A stretch of 64,000 bases of DNA from Elgaria multicarinata webbii (lineage: Eukaryota; Chordata; Lepidosauria; Squamata; Anguidae): assembly GCF_023053635.1 (NCBI RefSeq), contig NC_086178.1, forward strand, positions 27,598,726-27,662,725, written 5' to 3'. Made by a program: the position numbers and the translations under genes. Positions within the stretch are counted from its first letter, which is position 1; each line of letters opens with the position of its first letter. Shown one piece after another: positions 15,001-23,370 of this stretch. The notes under the pieces were generated by a model that was not told the DNA's origin, ran no database searches, and worked only from the letters and a program-made list of their open reading frames with translations.

Positions 15001-18000
15001 CACAGGTAAAGGTATATAGGATTGCAGCTTCAAACTGCTTTGATTTAAAATCAAACCACCTGCCTCCAACTGTTTTAAATATTATAATGGAGGAGGATCC
15101 AGAGAATCAGTCTGGTTCAGTCTTGCATTTAGCTATGCAATATTTTTGACACTGGGTATTAAAAAGAAGCTGCAAAAGAAAATAGCATGGAAATAAGTGA
15201 GGTTGAAAATAACAGTGATATTATTTGACTTACCAAATCAAACATAACCAATATTTCAGTTACTCACTTGCCTAGCGAAAATAACAATTCCTTCCAGGAA
15301 TGTAGCTTTGGCAGTTCCATCATTCAAGATATCATGAGTCACAAGGGTATATGGTGGTTGGTGGGCAAAGTCTTTTATAAGCTGGTTCTTAGAAAGACCA
15401 TATTGCAGATCTTCACAAAGTATTAAACTATTCATAAGAAAATTGTTTAATTGTTTATTATTTAATTTGAACTTGTTTTGTTTTTTAAATAGAGCCTCTC
15501 AATCTGAATATTGATATTTATTCAATCAGGAATTAAGTAGTTGGCTATAGTTATTGATCTTGTAAGATCTAAGTATTTATGCCACTTATTATCACAAAAA
15601 TGTTGACACTTTCAGGTACTAATGGTAGTTATTTTGTCATTATAATGCATTATTGGAATGAATAAGTGCATGTTTAAAATGAAGTGTATTTTAAAAAATA
15701 TGGAAGCCTGAATAAAAAATTGTACAAATATTCAAGTCATTCACATCCATACATCAAACTACTTTCATAGTTCCACAAATTACATTTTCTTATTCTTAAT
15801 TGTAATGCCAACGTAATTTCTAAAAGTTCAGTGAAGTTAAAGAGCTGATCCTGTGCTTGAATTTGATAAAAACAAAAGTATTACTAATAAAGGAAAATTT
15901 AAAGTACTTGCTGTATTCATACATGAATGAGGCCAGCCCTTTTAAGTTCATAAGTGTACACCACAGTGCTGGGAGGCAGAGCTATAGGCCATAATATAAT
16001 AAGAGTATCTTAGGCACAGGTATGGGCTTCTGCACATGCAGAATGGTTTTTTGCCCACTCCAACGCAGCTCCTAATGCTATGTCAAAGGAGATTCCCAAA
16101 GTTCTCTTGAGTTTAGGAGCAGCTTGGGTTGCACATGGTGCTGAATATCTGGAACTCACCACAGAACTCTTTGTGTTGCAACTTTTATAAGTCCACAATG
16201 CTTGCTTGTGATTTAATAACACCGTAAACATTTTCTAAATAAATTCCAAATGGAGTCAATCATCTACTTCTTTTAAAATGATTCAGTATGTCATTTTTTT
16301 AGCCATTTATTGGTTTAAAGAAAAGACTTCCAGGATGTCAATATTTATACATTTAACTGAATTCCTACTTAACATATTAATTTCAAAAAGCTAGATATCA
16401 CACAATACTTTCCCAGGTGTTTAGTGAGGGGATTCACCTACTGTATCATCAAAAAACAGAAATGGAAATTAGTAAATATCAAGTTACACCAATTCATTTC
16501 AGGATGGGGAATTGTTTTTGCCACACATGAAACTTTATTTAAGCAGTATGAATTTTTTATACACTAGGCTTAATAACAGGTTTATCAAGTTGTTTAGACC
16601 TTGTCTTCTGTTGTGAAAACAAATTTAAATTATTTCTAAAAGATTATAGAATCAAATGGAATTTTGATATTTGAGATCTCTTCATGCTTTTGAGGGGAAA
16701 AAGATTACAAAAGACCATGACAAAGTTTATTTCAACCATACATAGTTAATTCTGTACTGAACTGTATAGACAATAACACTACATGTAACAGAACAGAAAG
16801 GAACAACAATGTTGCTTAATCCCTGCCACGCTTAAGCAGCACAATAATATTGGGGTTAAGATTATCTTTACTACACCAATATTTACGTGCTGCTAGGGCG
16901 GAACAAGTATAATTATTGTTCTACTCAGTCGGCTATCTACAACACATACATGCTAGAAACTTCAATCGATACTCTTCCTTAAAATTCTAAAGCAGCAAAT
17001 AACGACTTGCCTATTTACTATAAAATACAAATCATGATGTGCTGCTAGAGTACCTTAAAGCCTCCAAAACAAAAGACTCATCACAGTACCTAAACAAATT
17101 TAATAATAAAAGTTATATTCAGTAACAAAATATTATTCAAAGAATTACCTGCAAAATCAAGAACCTATTATGGTCTAGATCAATCCCATGACTTCGAAGC
17201 AAAAGTCCAACATCTTTAAATGTTGTTTTCTTCCCACTGATATGGTATACTGAAGAATTATCTTTGTAGGCCGTTCTGGAGACACAAAAATTGCTGCTGG
17301 GAATGACTTCATAATCATCCCCTTCCTGTTTGAAGGAAAAACAAAACCAGAAAAACAATTGTTAGTATTAAGCCACAGGTCTACCCCAGATCTCAAAATT
17401 AAATTGTTTTATGCTTGCAAATCTCTTATACCCTAATTCACACTACCACTGAAGCTTATAATAAATCCTGTAACATATGCACCTTATTAGTCATGGCAGC
17501 ATTTCTGCTGTCAGATAATGTCCTGGAAACATAGAACCTCTCCAAACTGTAGTACATGATTTGAACAACCTAATGTGCAGCTCAATCTATGCTTATAAGC
17601 AAACAAGCAATCCCCATTAAGTTCAATGGGACATTCCAAAGTAATTGTACAAAGGATTGCAGACTTAGCCTTTGCTTACCACCATCTTATAGAACTGGTG
17701 CCTCTTTCCTATCTCCTTTCAGTCAACTTAGAAAATAAGTCTCTTGTCAGTTCAGAGAGGTTACTTCTAGTTTTAGCACAGATATCCCTTAAATATTTGA
17801 ATACTCATGCTTAGCAATTTTGAAGAGCCAGTTTGAAAAAAATTGAGGTACTATGTTGTAGTTTCATTTTTTAAAAGTACACAAATTTACCAATCTTGCG
17901 CTTAAGTAGTTTTTTGACAAGTCAATTACAGCATTTTTATCTATATTCCAAAAGTGCCAGACTATTTTTCTCTCTCTAAAATTTTAATTTGTGTTTTAAT

Positions 18001-21000
18001 TTTTTTAAAAAATGGTTTCTTCTCCTGGCCCAATTCCCTAAGAATGTAATTTGTTCTAATAAATTCATAGTGGGGAGGGAAATAAATTCATTTTTAAAAA
18101 GGCAATTTAATATTAGAAACTGAAATGGATGATTATTCATAATTGGATCTGACACTTTTAAAGAAATATTATATGCATTTTTGAGGTTTATTAATTTGGA
18201 ATATAGTATTTTGACATATCTTATATTAGCACTTTTTCGCTCAGGAAAAAACACCAAATCTTGTAATTTCTTGGTTTTTTTAACTACACCACCCTGAACT
18301 GTCTTCTCAAGTGTGTGTACTGAATAACACATTCCCCCAACCCTAGTTCTCCTATTTAGACTGTTAGACTAGTAAGATTTTATTCTGACTGTGGGCCAGG
18401 TTCTGTTTGGGGGTTATTTTTATATTTTACTAACACACAAAGAGAAAAAGTTCTTAATCCAGCTTAAAACAGATCCTTGTAAGAGTAGGGAAATATAAGA
18501 GGTTTACAAATCATGTAATTTTAGACAGATATGTAGTGTCTAAAGGCTTGCAATTTATAATAAACCATAGCAAAACTATTTTAAAATTCTTATTTTAAGC
18601 CACTGTATGTTGATATTGGAAGAGAAAGATGATGACTTTAGGTCTTTTAGAGCACATTTATAGTTTACCTACACACCCCTGTAACTAGCCAGAAAAAACC
18701 TTTTGATTTCTACAGCAATCCTTAAAATACGCATATCTTGAGTTCAAACTCATTTTAGACTGAAACCAGAAGTAATTTTACAGCGTTGTAAGACATGTGT
18801 ACCAATAGGCAAGACTACTGTTCAAATTAAGATCTATTTATGAAGCAGTAATTGAACACTAAGTATATCAAGTATCTTCTAGCCCTCTGTATTTTGAATA
18901 AAGAACTAGAAAGGCTCATCATTTTCCTCATAATGCATTAGTTCTACCCAAAGTCAATCAATTATAAAAATTCATAGGCCATTAAGTGGTCAACCTTCCC
19001 CAACTTTAACAAAAGAAAACATACCTTGTCAACAATCTTTTGAAAATGAACTTCTACAGTGCAACTCTGGATATCACTATGTTCATCAGAATTATGAATC
19101 AGTACTGAGAGTTTTTTGGATCTTATTTTTTGTGCTCGATAACCAAAAACAAAGAGCATAGAATCAATTACATTAGACTTTCCACTGCCATTTGGTCCAA
19201 TAATGCATGAAAAACGCTGCATAAGAGAAAAAAAGAAATCACTCTAGTTGAGTATCTACTAACTATTAAAACTATTGCTTTGTAGACAGTTAAAAATATT
19301 GTTATATCTAGTGCAGGAAACTGTGAAGTACTGGAAATCAAGGATAAAAAATACAACTTATTCAAAGACACCACCTATTAGCTCAAATTTCTGAAGTTTT
19401 ATCCTATGATCTTTGCAAAATGAACCACACTCAGTAAGCAGAATGTTATAATTAGCATCATGAGAAGTATGAAAGCATTTCATACTATGTGTGGTTTAAT
19501 TTTTGGTCATTATTCATACGGAATTGAAAAAATATTTTGTCCACTTCCAGCTGCTTGAGTCCCACAGAAAACAAGGTCTTAAAAAGAGAAGTACAGACAA
19601 TAGTAATTCACACTCTATCTTCGCCCCACCCTGTGTTAGTTGGCAATATGTAGTTTACTACTGTAAGCAGTAAAGTCGGAAGAGTCTTACCTCAGCTTAG
19701 AAGTCACTTAAAATAGAAAGATACCTTATGAAACGGTCCTAGAATTTGCTCCCCAGCATAAGATTTGAAGTTCTGGTTTACAATGTGAGTTATCATGAGA
19801 CGAGGAGCTCCAGCTTCATTGGTCATTGCTGGAGGTGGGGGAGGAGAGATGCTACTCAAAATCTCTTCTAAACTTCGATTGTCAGTTACTCCGTCTGAGA
19901 CAGCTAGATATCCAAAAACAAGCAGAAGGGCAAACACACTTAATGTCTACACAAAACTCTAAGTATCTAATCAGTGAAATAAAAGCTACAGAAGCTAAGA
20001 ATCCTCCTTTCCTATAACACCACTACTACAGAAGAATCAACACATTTCTACCCAAAGACTGAACTACTAAGAAATGGGTTTAAAATACGCCTCTTCTATT
20101 TACTAATTGACATTCTACAATTAGAATTGTATTCTCAAACTAAACCAACATTTTTCAAAGTAATATGCTCCTATAATAGATACTACCATCACATTTCATC
20201 CATACAAATCCAAAAAAAACAGGCATATCTTATAGTCTTGCATTTTCAGGCATGCTCAGAGCTTACGTACACTGTAAAAAGAGGTGGTCTCGGGATCACT
20301 GCACAATGCTTTGCAAGCTATAATGACAGCAGCAGCACTATTCCTCAAAGACAGGAAGTTTGTCACACACACACAAAAAAAAACTGGCCACTTAGAATTC
20401 AACAAATCGTAGAACTTTTTTTTAACTCCTTAGAGCCACCTTTTCTTTCAATAATTTCCTGGTATCACTTTTCAGATATTAACCCACTCAACCAATGAAA
20501 GAGCCAATGTCTTGAAGACAAAAACTATTTCTTCCTTTTAATGCAGACATTTCTCAGTATAATATGCAGAGTCACATATTTTTTAAGATATAAGCAGTTA
20601 TTGCCTAAGAACACATAAGCCACAAGCTACTCTCACCCTACCTCAAAATTACATCAATTTAAATCATTGGTTGCTGTTCTTGCATAATATAAAGACTACA
20701 GACTAAACACCAGGAATGAGAACATTAGCTTGGTCTAAAAGAGATATTGCCTCTAACACCAGTTTCACCTGCAAAGTTTTAACTACTGTAGAAACCATCA
20801 CAGAGTAAGCAGACAAAACTTTACTTGTCTTAACTTTAATTAGGACACTTCCTCAGCCTAGTCTATAAGCGGAATATATCAAGTCGATAAGAGACTGACC
20901 TTGGTGAGATACTTTAGCGGTGTGCATACTGGCTTCTTTTTCAGGTTCCCCATCATTAGAGGACTCTTCCAAGGGCTCACTGCCTTTATGATGGGCTGCT

Positions 21001-21029
21001 GTAGATACTTTAGTTCTTTTGCTTGTCAT
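1..21029 (-). CDS. SMC4: SMC4, condensin core ATPase subunit, 5' half (10 coding exons, 554 aa)
   Basis: SMC4 pairs with SMC2 as the ATPase core of condensin I and II and compacts mitotic chromosomes. The coding start is the ATG at 21029 (MTSKRTKVST), which aligns with the human N-terminus (MPRKGTQPST). Ten coding exons splice in consistent phases: 21029-20900, 19903-19725, 19216-19025, 17325-17149, 7880-7716, 7387-7260, 4676-4536, 4338-4188, 2934-2770 and 1682-1449. They total 1662 nt. Visible landmarks are a proline run (PPPPPAM) before the head, Walker A GPNGSGKSN at about residues 110-118, the Q-loop glutamine at residue 226 (FLILQ), and coiled coil from about residue 270. The human protein has 1288 residues, so the hinge, second coil and Walker B lobe lie beyond position 1. 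No break is seen in the exons. Recognition is by direct match to remembered human SMC4. Confidence 0.98.
195..958 (-). mobile_element. CR1-like LINE fragment, ORF2 reverse transcriptase
   Basis: Minus-strand translation reads QHGFRKGKSCLTNLLEF, PKAFDKVPHQRLLNKFSSHG, INGQFSRKREVNSGVPQRS and FNLFINDLELGVSSEVAKF. The last runs into the changed catalytic stretch FANDTK where F-A/V-D-D is expected. It continues with SKCKVMHVG and VKKANSMLGIIRKGIENKT. The copy is frameshifted and truncated at the left by the L2-like tail. Confidence 0.88.
959..1236. other. SMC4 intron, no feature seen
   Basis: Unique-looking AT-rich intronic sequence between a CR1 fragment and a MITE. Confidence 0.6.
1237..1410. 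mobile_element. palindromic MITE beside SMC4 exon 11
   Basis: Terminal inverted repeats ATACCGTATTTTCCGGCGTA and, inverted at the right end, ATACTGTATTTTCTGGCGTA. The inside is two near-identical units of about 68 bases (GGGCGTATAAGAC...GGGTTAAAAAGT). It has no coding capacity. It ends 38 bases from the exon 11 donor. Confidence 0.85.
1449..1682 (-). CDS. SMC4: SMC4 exon 11 (last one inside the window)
   Basis: 234 nt, 78 codons, from DKEKELMEFSKIVNEARS to AEHDLRK, residues 477-554. It matches the human stretch before the hinge. Acceptor TTTGTAG|GACAAA, donor AGGAAG|GTTAGA. The next coding exon (human EKELQKLTQEE region) was not found between 1 and 1448 and must lie outside. Confidence 0.97.
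1683..2769. other. SMC4 intron 10
   Basis: Part of 1740-2115 resembles a degraded retroposon 3' region ending in AGGCGGTATATAAAAC. The remainder shows no recognisable feature. Confidence 0.5.
2770..2934 (-). CDS. SMC4: SMC4 exon 10
   Basis: 165 nt, 55 codons, from VEDVRSVPANSTATINEA to GLQKEKE, matching human in the coiled coil (KKLKEVMDSLKQET region). Acceptor TCATAG|GTTGAA, donor AAAGAG|GTTTGT. Confidence 0.97.
2935..4187. other. SMC4 intron 9
   Basis: Mostly featureless AT-rich sequence. Bases about 3780-3935 end in GAATTATAAATAAAATCAAT and look like an old plus-strand retroposon tail. Confidence 0.5.
4188..4338 (-). CDS. SMC4: SMC4 exon 9
   Basis: 151 nt encoding KLNKITAFIEENKNKFTKLD and onward to KQLQKDKEK. 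Coiled coil. Acceptor TTTTTAG|GAAAC, donor GAAAAG|GTACAC. Confidence 0.97.
4536..4676 (-). CDS. SMC4: SMC4 exon 8
   Basis: 141 nt encoding YELQKRITDLETQKEKIHED and onward to LKEVEK, a charged coiled coil matching human. Acceptor TTTCAG|TTATG, donor GAAAA|GTAAAT (split Lys codon). Confidence 0.97.
5153..6815 (-). mobile_element. L2-like LINE, minus strand, interrupted by a second copy
   Basis: Minus-strand frames read MAFDIIYHGILLVRLSELGV, VLNQCVSMVMYWMRSNRLRL with NPDETEVLLAGG, and VLTFKALNGLGPGYLKECLL, the usual C-terminal half of an L2-clade reverse transcriptase. The 3' UTR follows down to an (AAATAA) tail at 5153. Several frame breaks are present. It is split at 5317 by a plus-strand insertion. 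Confidence 0.88.
5317..5626 (+). mobile_element. L2-like LINE 3' fragment nested in an opposite-strand copy
   Basis: 310 bases starting GAGAGGTCTGCCTGGCGCC and ending in the GAACTGCCCAGAGAGCTTCG motif plus (AATA)n. It is flanked by CAAAGTTAA at 5308-5316 and 5627-5635. Confidence 0.9.
6816..7259. other. SMC4 intron 7, left remainder
   Basis: No recognisable element. The other non-repeat part of this intron (4677-5152) is also plain. Confidence 0.5.
7260..7387 (-). CDS. SMC4: SMC4 exon 7
   Basis: 128 nt encoding LNRVKMVEKEKDALEGE and onward to IYQYY, heptad-like coiled coil. The donor splits an Ile codon (TACTACAT|GTAAGT) that the next exon completes. Acceptor GTCTAG|TTGAAC. Confidence 0.97.
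7388..7715. other. SMC4 intron 6, nothing notable
   Basis: A 328-bp intron with ordinary splice ends and a T-run. No element seen. Confidence 0.6.
7716..7880 (-). CDS. SMC4: SMC4 exon 6
   Basis: 165 nt, 55 codons, residues 227-281. It begins GEVEQIAMMKPKGQ, the conserved stretch after the Q-loop, and ends in RRVEILNEQRGEK at the start of the coiled coil. Acceptor TTTTTAG|GGGGAG, donor GAGAAG|GTAAGA. It lies more than 9 kb from exon 5 across the miRNA-bearing intron. Confidence 0.98.
8367..8395. repeat. (AAAT)n microsatellite
   Basis: About seven perfect AAAT units. Confidence 0.9.
8518..8570. repeat. (ATT)n microsatellite
   Basis: About 17 ATT units, forming the tail-like edge of the repeat that follows. 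Confidence 0.95.
8571..8788 (-). repeat. interspersed retroposon with TATATAGCACCATCAATGTA core
   Basis: ATATAGCACCATCAATGTAC, then GGTGCTGTACAGAGTAAAAC and AGGCTTACAATCTAATAAAA, adjoining the (ATT)n run that would be its 3' tail on the minus strand. The sequence is familiar as an abundant reptile repeat; its class is not certain to me. Confidence 0.6.
8791..9003. mobile_element. non-autonomous DNA transposon (hAT-like MITE)
   Basis: The left end GGGCCTGTTCAGACAACACC and the inverted right end GACCCTATTCAAACGACACG form imperfect terminal repeats that continue into CTTAAGCCATGG / CTAAGCCACAG. The inside repeats GGTTCACA and CTAAGCCAT motifs. No ORF. Confidence 0.75.
9004..12005. other. SMC4 intron 5, central AT-rich part
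   Basis: Mostly unique-looking AT-rich sequence. One degraded palindromic repeat copy (TATAGGATTGCAGCC at 11096-11172). No gene seen. Confidence 0.5.
12006..12035. repeat. (AT)n microsatellite
   Basis: About 14 AT units. Confidence 0.9.
12036..12176 (-). repeat. LINE 3' end with TACCCACCTCTCC...GGATCGAGGCGGGG motif
   Basis: The same reverse-oriented tail occurs at 29712-29900 and 42887-43035. Read on the minus strand it is a LINE-like 3' end (CGCCTCGATCC...GAGAGGTGGGTAA) followed by an (ATT)n-type tail. Confidence 0.75.
12177..15258. other. SMC4 intron 5, part with old repeats
   Basis: Palindromic 80-bp repeat copies at 12530-12610 and 14941-15030. A LINE-like tail (ATTGAAAATCAATAAAAAAT) ends at about 13680. 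A degraded CTACAA-type MITE lies at about 13738-13830. No gene recognised. Confidence 0.5.
15259..15498 (-). other. unassigned 80-codon open frame inside the miRNA-bearing SMC4 intron
   Basis: The minus strand is open from the stop at about 15501 to the stop at 15256, with one internal ATG at 15435. The central peptide looks protein-like rather than random (for example NQLIKDFAHQPPYTLVTHDI and GTAKATFLEGIVIFARQ). Immediately after the codons for FARQ comes CAA|GTGAGT, a full-strength donor in phase 0, which is the phase of the flanking SMC4 exons. I do not recognise the family. It could be a cryptic or lineage-specific exon, an exonised old gene fragment, or chance. No good in-phase acceptor is obvious; TCTTTCTAAG|AAC is the best candidate. 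Confidence 0.35.
15499..16823. other. SMC4 intron 5 between the open frame and the miRNA pair
   Basis: AT-rich and featureless to me. A 73-codon minus frame at 16010-16231 shows no recognisable protein. Confidence 0.5.
16824..16906 (-). ncRNA. MIR16-2: miR-16-2 precursor hairpin
   Basis: The mature 5' arm at 16895-16874 begins TAGCAGCACGTAAATATTGG, identical to vertebrate miR-16 over these 20 bases. The 3' arm CCAATATTATTGTGCTGCTT matches the known miR-16-2 star strand with one change. The stem base is GTTCCGCCC against GCGTGGCAG. The hairpin lies about 70 bases downstream of the miR-15b hairpin in the same SMC4 intron, the conserved bicistronic arrangement. Confidence 0.97.
16973..17064 (-). 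ncRNA. MIR15B: miR-15b precursor hairpin
   Basis: The minus strand reads a stem-loop whose 5' arm holds the mature miRNA at 17047-17026, starting TAGCAGCACATCATGATTTG. The seed AGCAGCA is that of the miR-15/16 family. The 3' arm has the expected star strand around TTATTTGCTGCTTTAG. Flanking stem bases (GAGGCTTTAAGGTACTC against GAATTTTAAGGAAGAG) resemble human mir-15b. Mature base 16 is A where the human miRNA has G. It sits in the SMC4 intron on the host strand and is presumably processed from the SMC4 transcript. The family represses cyclins and BCL2 in other vertebrates. Confidence 0.96.
17149..17325 (-). CDS. SMC4: SMC4 exon 5 (Q-loop)
   Basis: 177 nt, 59 codons, residues 168-226, from EGDDYEVIP to DHNRFLILQ. 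The final Gln is the Q-loop residue expected to coordinate the catalytic magnesium. Acceptor AAACAG|GAAGG, donor TGCAG|GTAATT. The miR-15b hairpin begins about 80 bases past the donor. Confidence 0.98.
17326..19024. other. SMC4 intron 4
   Basis: A palindromic-repeat copy (CAATCCCCATTAAGTTCAAT) at about 17605-17660. Otherwise AT-rich with no element recognised. Confidence 0.5.
19025..19216 (-). CDS. SMC4: SMC4 exon 4 (Walker A)
   Basis: 192 nt, 64 codons, residues 104-167. It carries the P-loop GPNGSGKSN that binds the ATP phosphates, followed by VIDSMLFVFGYRAQKIR. The whole exon is almost unchanged from human. Acceptor ATGCAG|CGTTT, donor GACAAG|GTATGT. Confidence 0.98.
19217..19724. other. 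SMC4 intron 3, nothing notable
   Basis: 508 bp of ordinary intron sequence. Confidence 0.6.
19725..19903 (-). CDS. SMC4: SMC4 exon 3
   Basis: 179 nt, residues 44-103. It encodes DNRSLEEILSSI, a five-proline run, and AMTNEAGAPRLMITHIV up to GPFHK, nearly identical to human. This is the start of the ATPase head. Acceptor ATCTAG|CTGTC, donor CATAAG|GTATCT. Confidence 0.97.
19904..20899. other. SMC4 intron 2, nothing notable
   Basis: AT-rich, with a short CACACACACA run near 20365. No element recognised. Confidence 0.55.
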
Positions 21030-21041
21030 AATTTCGACTGG
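20900..21041 (-). CDS. SMC4: SMC4 exon 2 (start codon exon)
   Basis: Twelve bases of leader precede the ATG at 21029, then 43 codons plus one base. The exon encodes the charged, poorly conserved N-terminal tail (many E, S and K residues). The acceptor is AAACAG|CC and the donor CCAAG|GTCAGT. An in-frame ATG nine codons upstream lies in the intron-side sequence and is excluded by the acceptor. Confidence 0.92.
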
Positions 21042-22884
21042 CTGTTTGCATTCCAAACAATCAAATGATAAAAGGAATGTATCTTCTTTGCTAATCCAAA
21101 AAAGAAAAATCTGGTGACCTACACTTGAAGATTAAATGTACGTGCCCTGACCTAATATTAATTTAAGATCTGGTTGAATATTTTAAACTGGTAATTTATT
21201 TATGCTGACATCCCCCTCCTTGGACAGGCTTGCAGACTGTAACTCACAATTTACAGCTGTCCCACAGTCCCAATGAATAAAAAGTTAACTAAAGGAGCGA
21301 TCCTATGCAAATTTAGACAGAAAAAATTCTCACAGCTTCCAGCATTCACCAACCACCACAGAGTTTTTCTATCTAAACATGCATAAGAGTGTGTACTAAG
21401 TTTTTATAAAAAAATAACGCTTCTTTCATTAACAAAAATTATTACAATTAGTATATACACTTTGCAATACCGACACATAATTTCTAGCATTTCATTTGAA
21501 TTCTTCAAAGGATTCCATTTATGTTTAAGATCCAGAATTAGTCCAGTGCTGTTCAAACAAACACTTTTTAAAGAAATTTTCACCAAGATCATTTTATTCC
21601 AATGACCATAACTGTAAAGCTAAAGTGAGCATAACCTTTTAATGAATGCCTGATCAGGAAGTAATTCGTCGCAAAGCCCAATGATTTGGTATAATAAATT
21701 GCAGATTAAAAAAGATGAAAGCCAAGATGTTTCTTCTCATGGCTAAGATTTTTAAAAAACTGATGTAAAAAAGACTGCCACCAAATAAAAAAAGTCTGAA
21801 ACGATATGTAGTGTGTAGACTGTTTTGTAGTAATGTCTCTCACGTTTCGTAGTAGAGGAAACTTCTTAGTACGTTCTTTAAGTCTAACACTTAATATTGG
21901 GGAAATTATTGAAATAGTTCTATTTAACTGACATATACACCCTTCGAGAGTCCAAAGGAATCTGAATGAAGGAACCAAAGTTTACTTTTAAATGTTAAAC
22001 GCAGATGGGTTAAAAATGAATGACTTCTTTTATTTTATGCATGTTAGCATACAAAAATTGTGGAAAATTAAGCATCTTCATAGGCGTTTAGCCATCATAA
22101 ATCCATCACCTCCTACCCACCCCCATAGCTTGTGTCTAATCAACGGATCAAATAATTGTATTTTCCAAAAAGCACTTACAGACCTATTGCCCAAATATCA
22201 TTAATCAGGGAAACAAAATCAAAACTCTGCTGTGACCCGAATATGAAAGTTTTAAAAATAAATGATTTGGCATGTTCGTCACGAATATATTGGAATCAGC
22301 CACCCACTCCCCATGACAACTTTGATATGTACCTTTCAATCGTGTTCAATTACTAGAGCGATCAGTTGAAGTTCTTTTTTAAAAAAAAGAAAAAGAAAAA
22401 TATACTTCTCCACTTAAGCGACTAATAATTTTTAGTCCACTAGAAAAATCAGTTTTTAAAAAAATGATTACCCCGGAATTAATATTCTGACAGCCTATCC
22501 CCAAATCATGCGATTAAATGGTTATACAAGAATCAGAAAGCAGACTTGGATTTATCGACTGTAACGGAAATTGCCAGCAAATACCGTCTCTCACCCCACC
22601 CCCCACGGTGGCGGGGAGAGGAAAAAGCGGGGGAGAAGGAAAAGCGGCAGCCGGTTAGAAAATAAATGAAAGCAGCCGCCTTTTTCTTCATGGGAGAAAT
22701 TGTGTATTTTTTTTTCCTTTTAAGGCGAACCAATTTCCCTCCCTTCTCCGCATACAAGTAATTAGAAGGTGAACCCATTTACCGTGTTGAAAGTTTCACC
22801 CTCCGGTCTAATCATAGGGAGGGAAACTTCTCAAATATGTTGTGAAGCAAAAGCAGGAACAGTTTTGCCCTAAGTTCCGCTTAC
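21042..22884. other. SMC4 intron 1
   Basis: AT-rich body. GC content rises from about 22580 towards the promoter, with a GGTGGCGGGGAGAGG stretch. No coding exon seen. Confidence 0.55.
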
Positions 22885-23151
22885 CAGACAGCTAGAGAGT
22901 ACTCCGTCCCCACCGACAAGCAGAGCTGGTACCTGGTGCGCGGGCTAAGCAAGTCTCCGAATAGCAGCAACTGGAGCTCTAGAAGGCTCCGTTTCCTGCC
23001 TGTAGCCTTGGCGGCTTCTACACTCGAAAATGGCGCCCAAACGGCAAACTCGTAACGAAATTCGTTAGAAACGCGCAAGGCATGCTGGGGGAAGAAAGGG
23101 GCAGGCTTCCCACAGGTTTGAAAGGAGGAATAAAAAAAACCCGAAAAATCC

Positions 23152-23159
23152 TTTCGCGC
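23152..23159. promoter_or_regulatory. E2F site at SMC4 start
   Basis: TTTCGCGC is an exact match to the E2F consensus TTTSGCGC. It lies at the presumed SMC4 start and overlaps the YY1-type motif. E2F control of SMC4 and its miR-15b/16-2 passengers is known in mammals. A TTTGAA (CHR-like) motif lies 35 bases to the left. Confidence 0.7.
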
Positions 23160-23168
23160 CGCCATCTT
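23158..23168 (-). promoter_or_regulatory. YY1-type motif AAGATGGCGGC
   Basis: This is the classic AANATGGCGGC element that usually sits within about 25 bases downstream of the start in housekeeping promoters. Its ATG also opens an upstream frame in SMC4 exon 1. A second related motif, AAAATGGCGCC, lies on the plus strand at 23027-23037. Confidence 0.7.
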
Positions 23169-23370
23169 GCTTTCCGTTATTTAGCGGAAAGGTGGCTGAA
23201 CGTTTTCACGTCACGTTTTCCTCAACATTTTTTTTAAAATAAGGGGGGGAAACTCTGACATAAAGGCGTTTGACTATTTAAAAGAATAAATTAGAAAATA
23301 TAAAAAAAATAACGGCGGAAAAAGCAGAGAGTCGAACCCCTCCCGGGGGTAAGGCAAACTGGCGGGCTAA

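Larger units (their letters stand above)
22885..23170 (-). other. SMC4: SMC4 exon 1 (5' UTR), approximate 5' end
   Basis: The transcript start is placed near 23170-23195 because a YY1-type AAGATGGCGGC motif and an E2F site lie there. The 3' end is the donor CTG|GTAAGC at 22885/22884. A weaker alternative donor ACCAG|GTACC lies about 45 bases earlier in the transcript. The exon joins exon 2 at the acceptor AAACAG|CCAGTCG (21042/21041). It contains an upstream reading frame from the ATG at 23165 (see findings). The exact start is inferred. Confidence 0.7.

Noticed and set aside
16010-16231. 73-codon minus-strand frame upstream of the unassigned intronic ORF
   Set aside because: No recognisable similarity, no splice signals linking it to the neighbouring frame or to SMC4.
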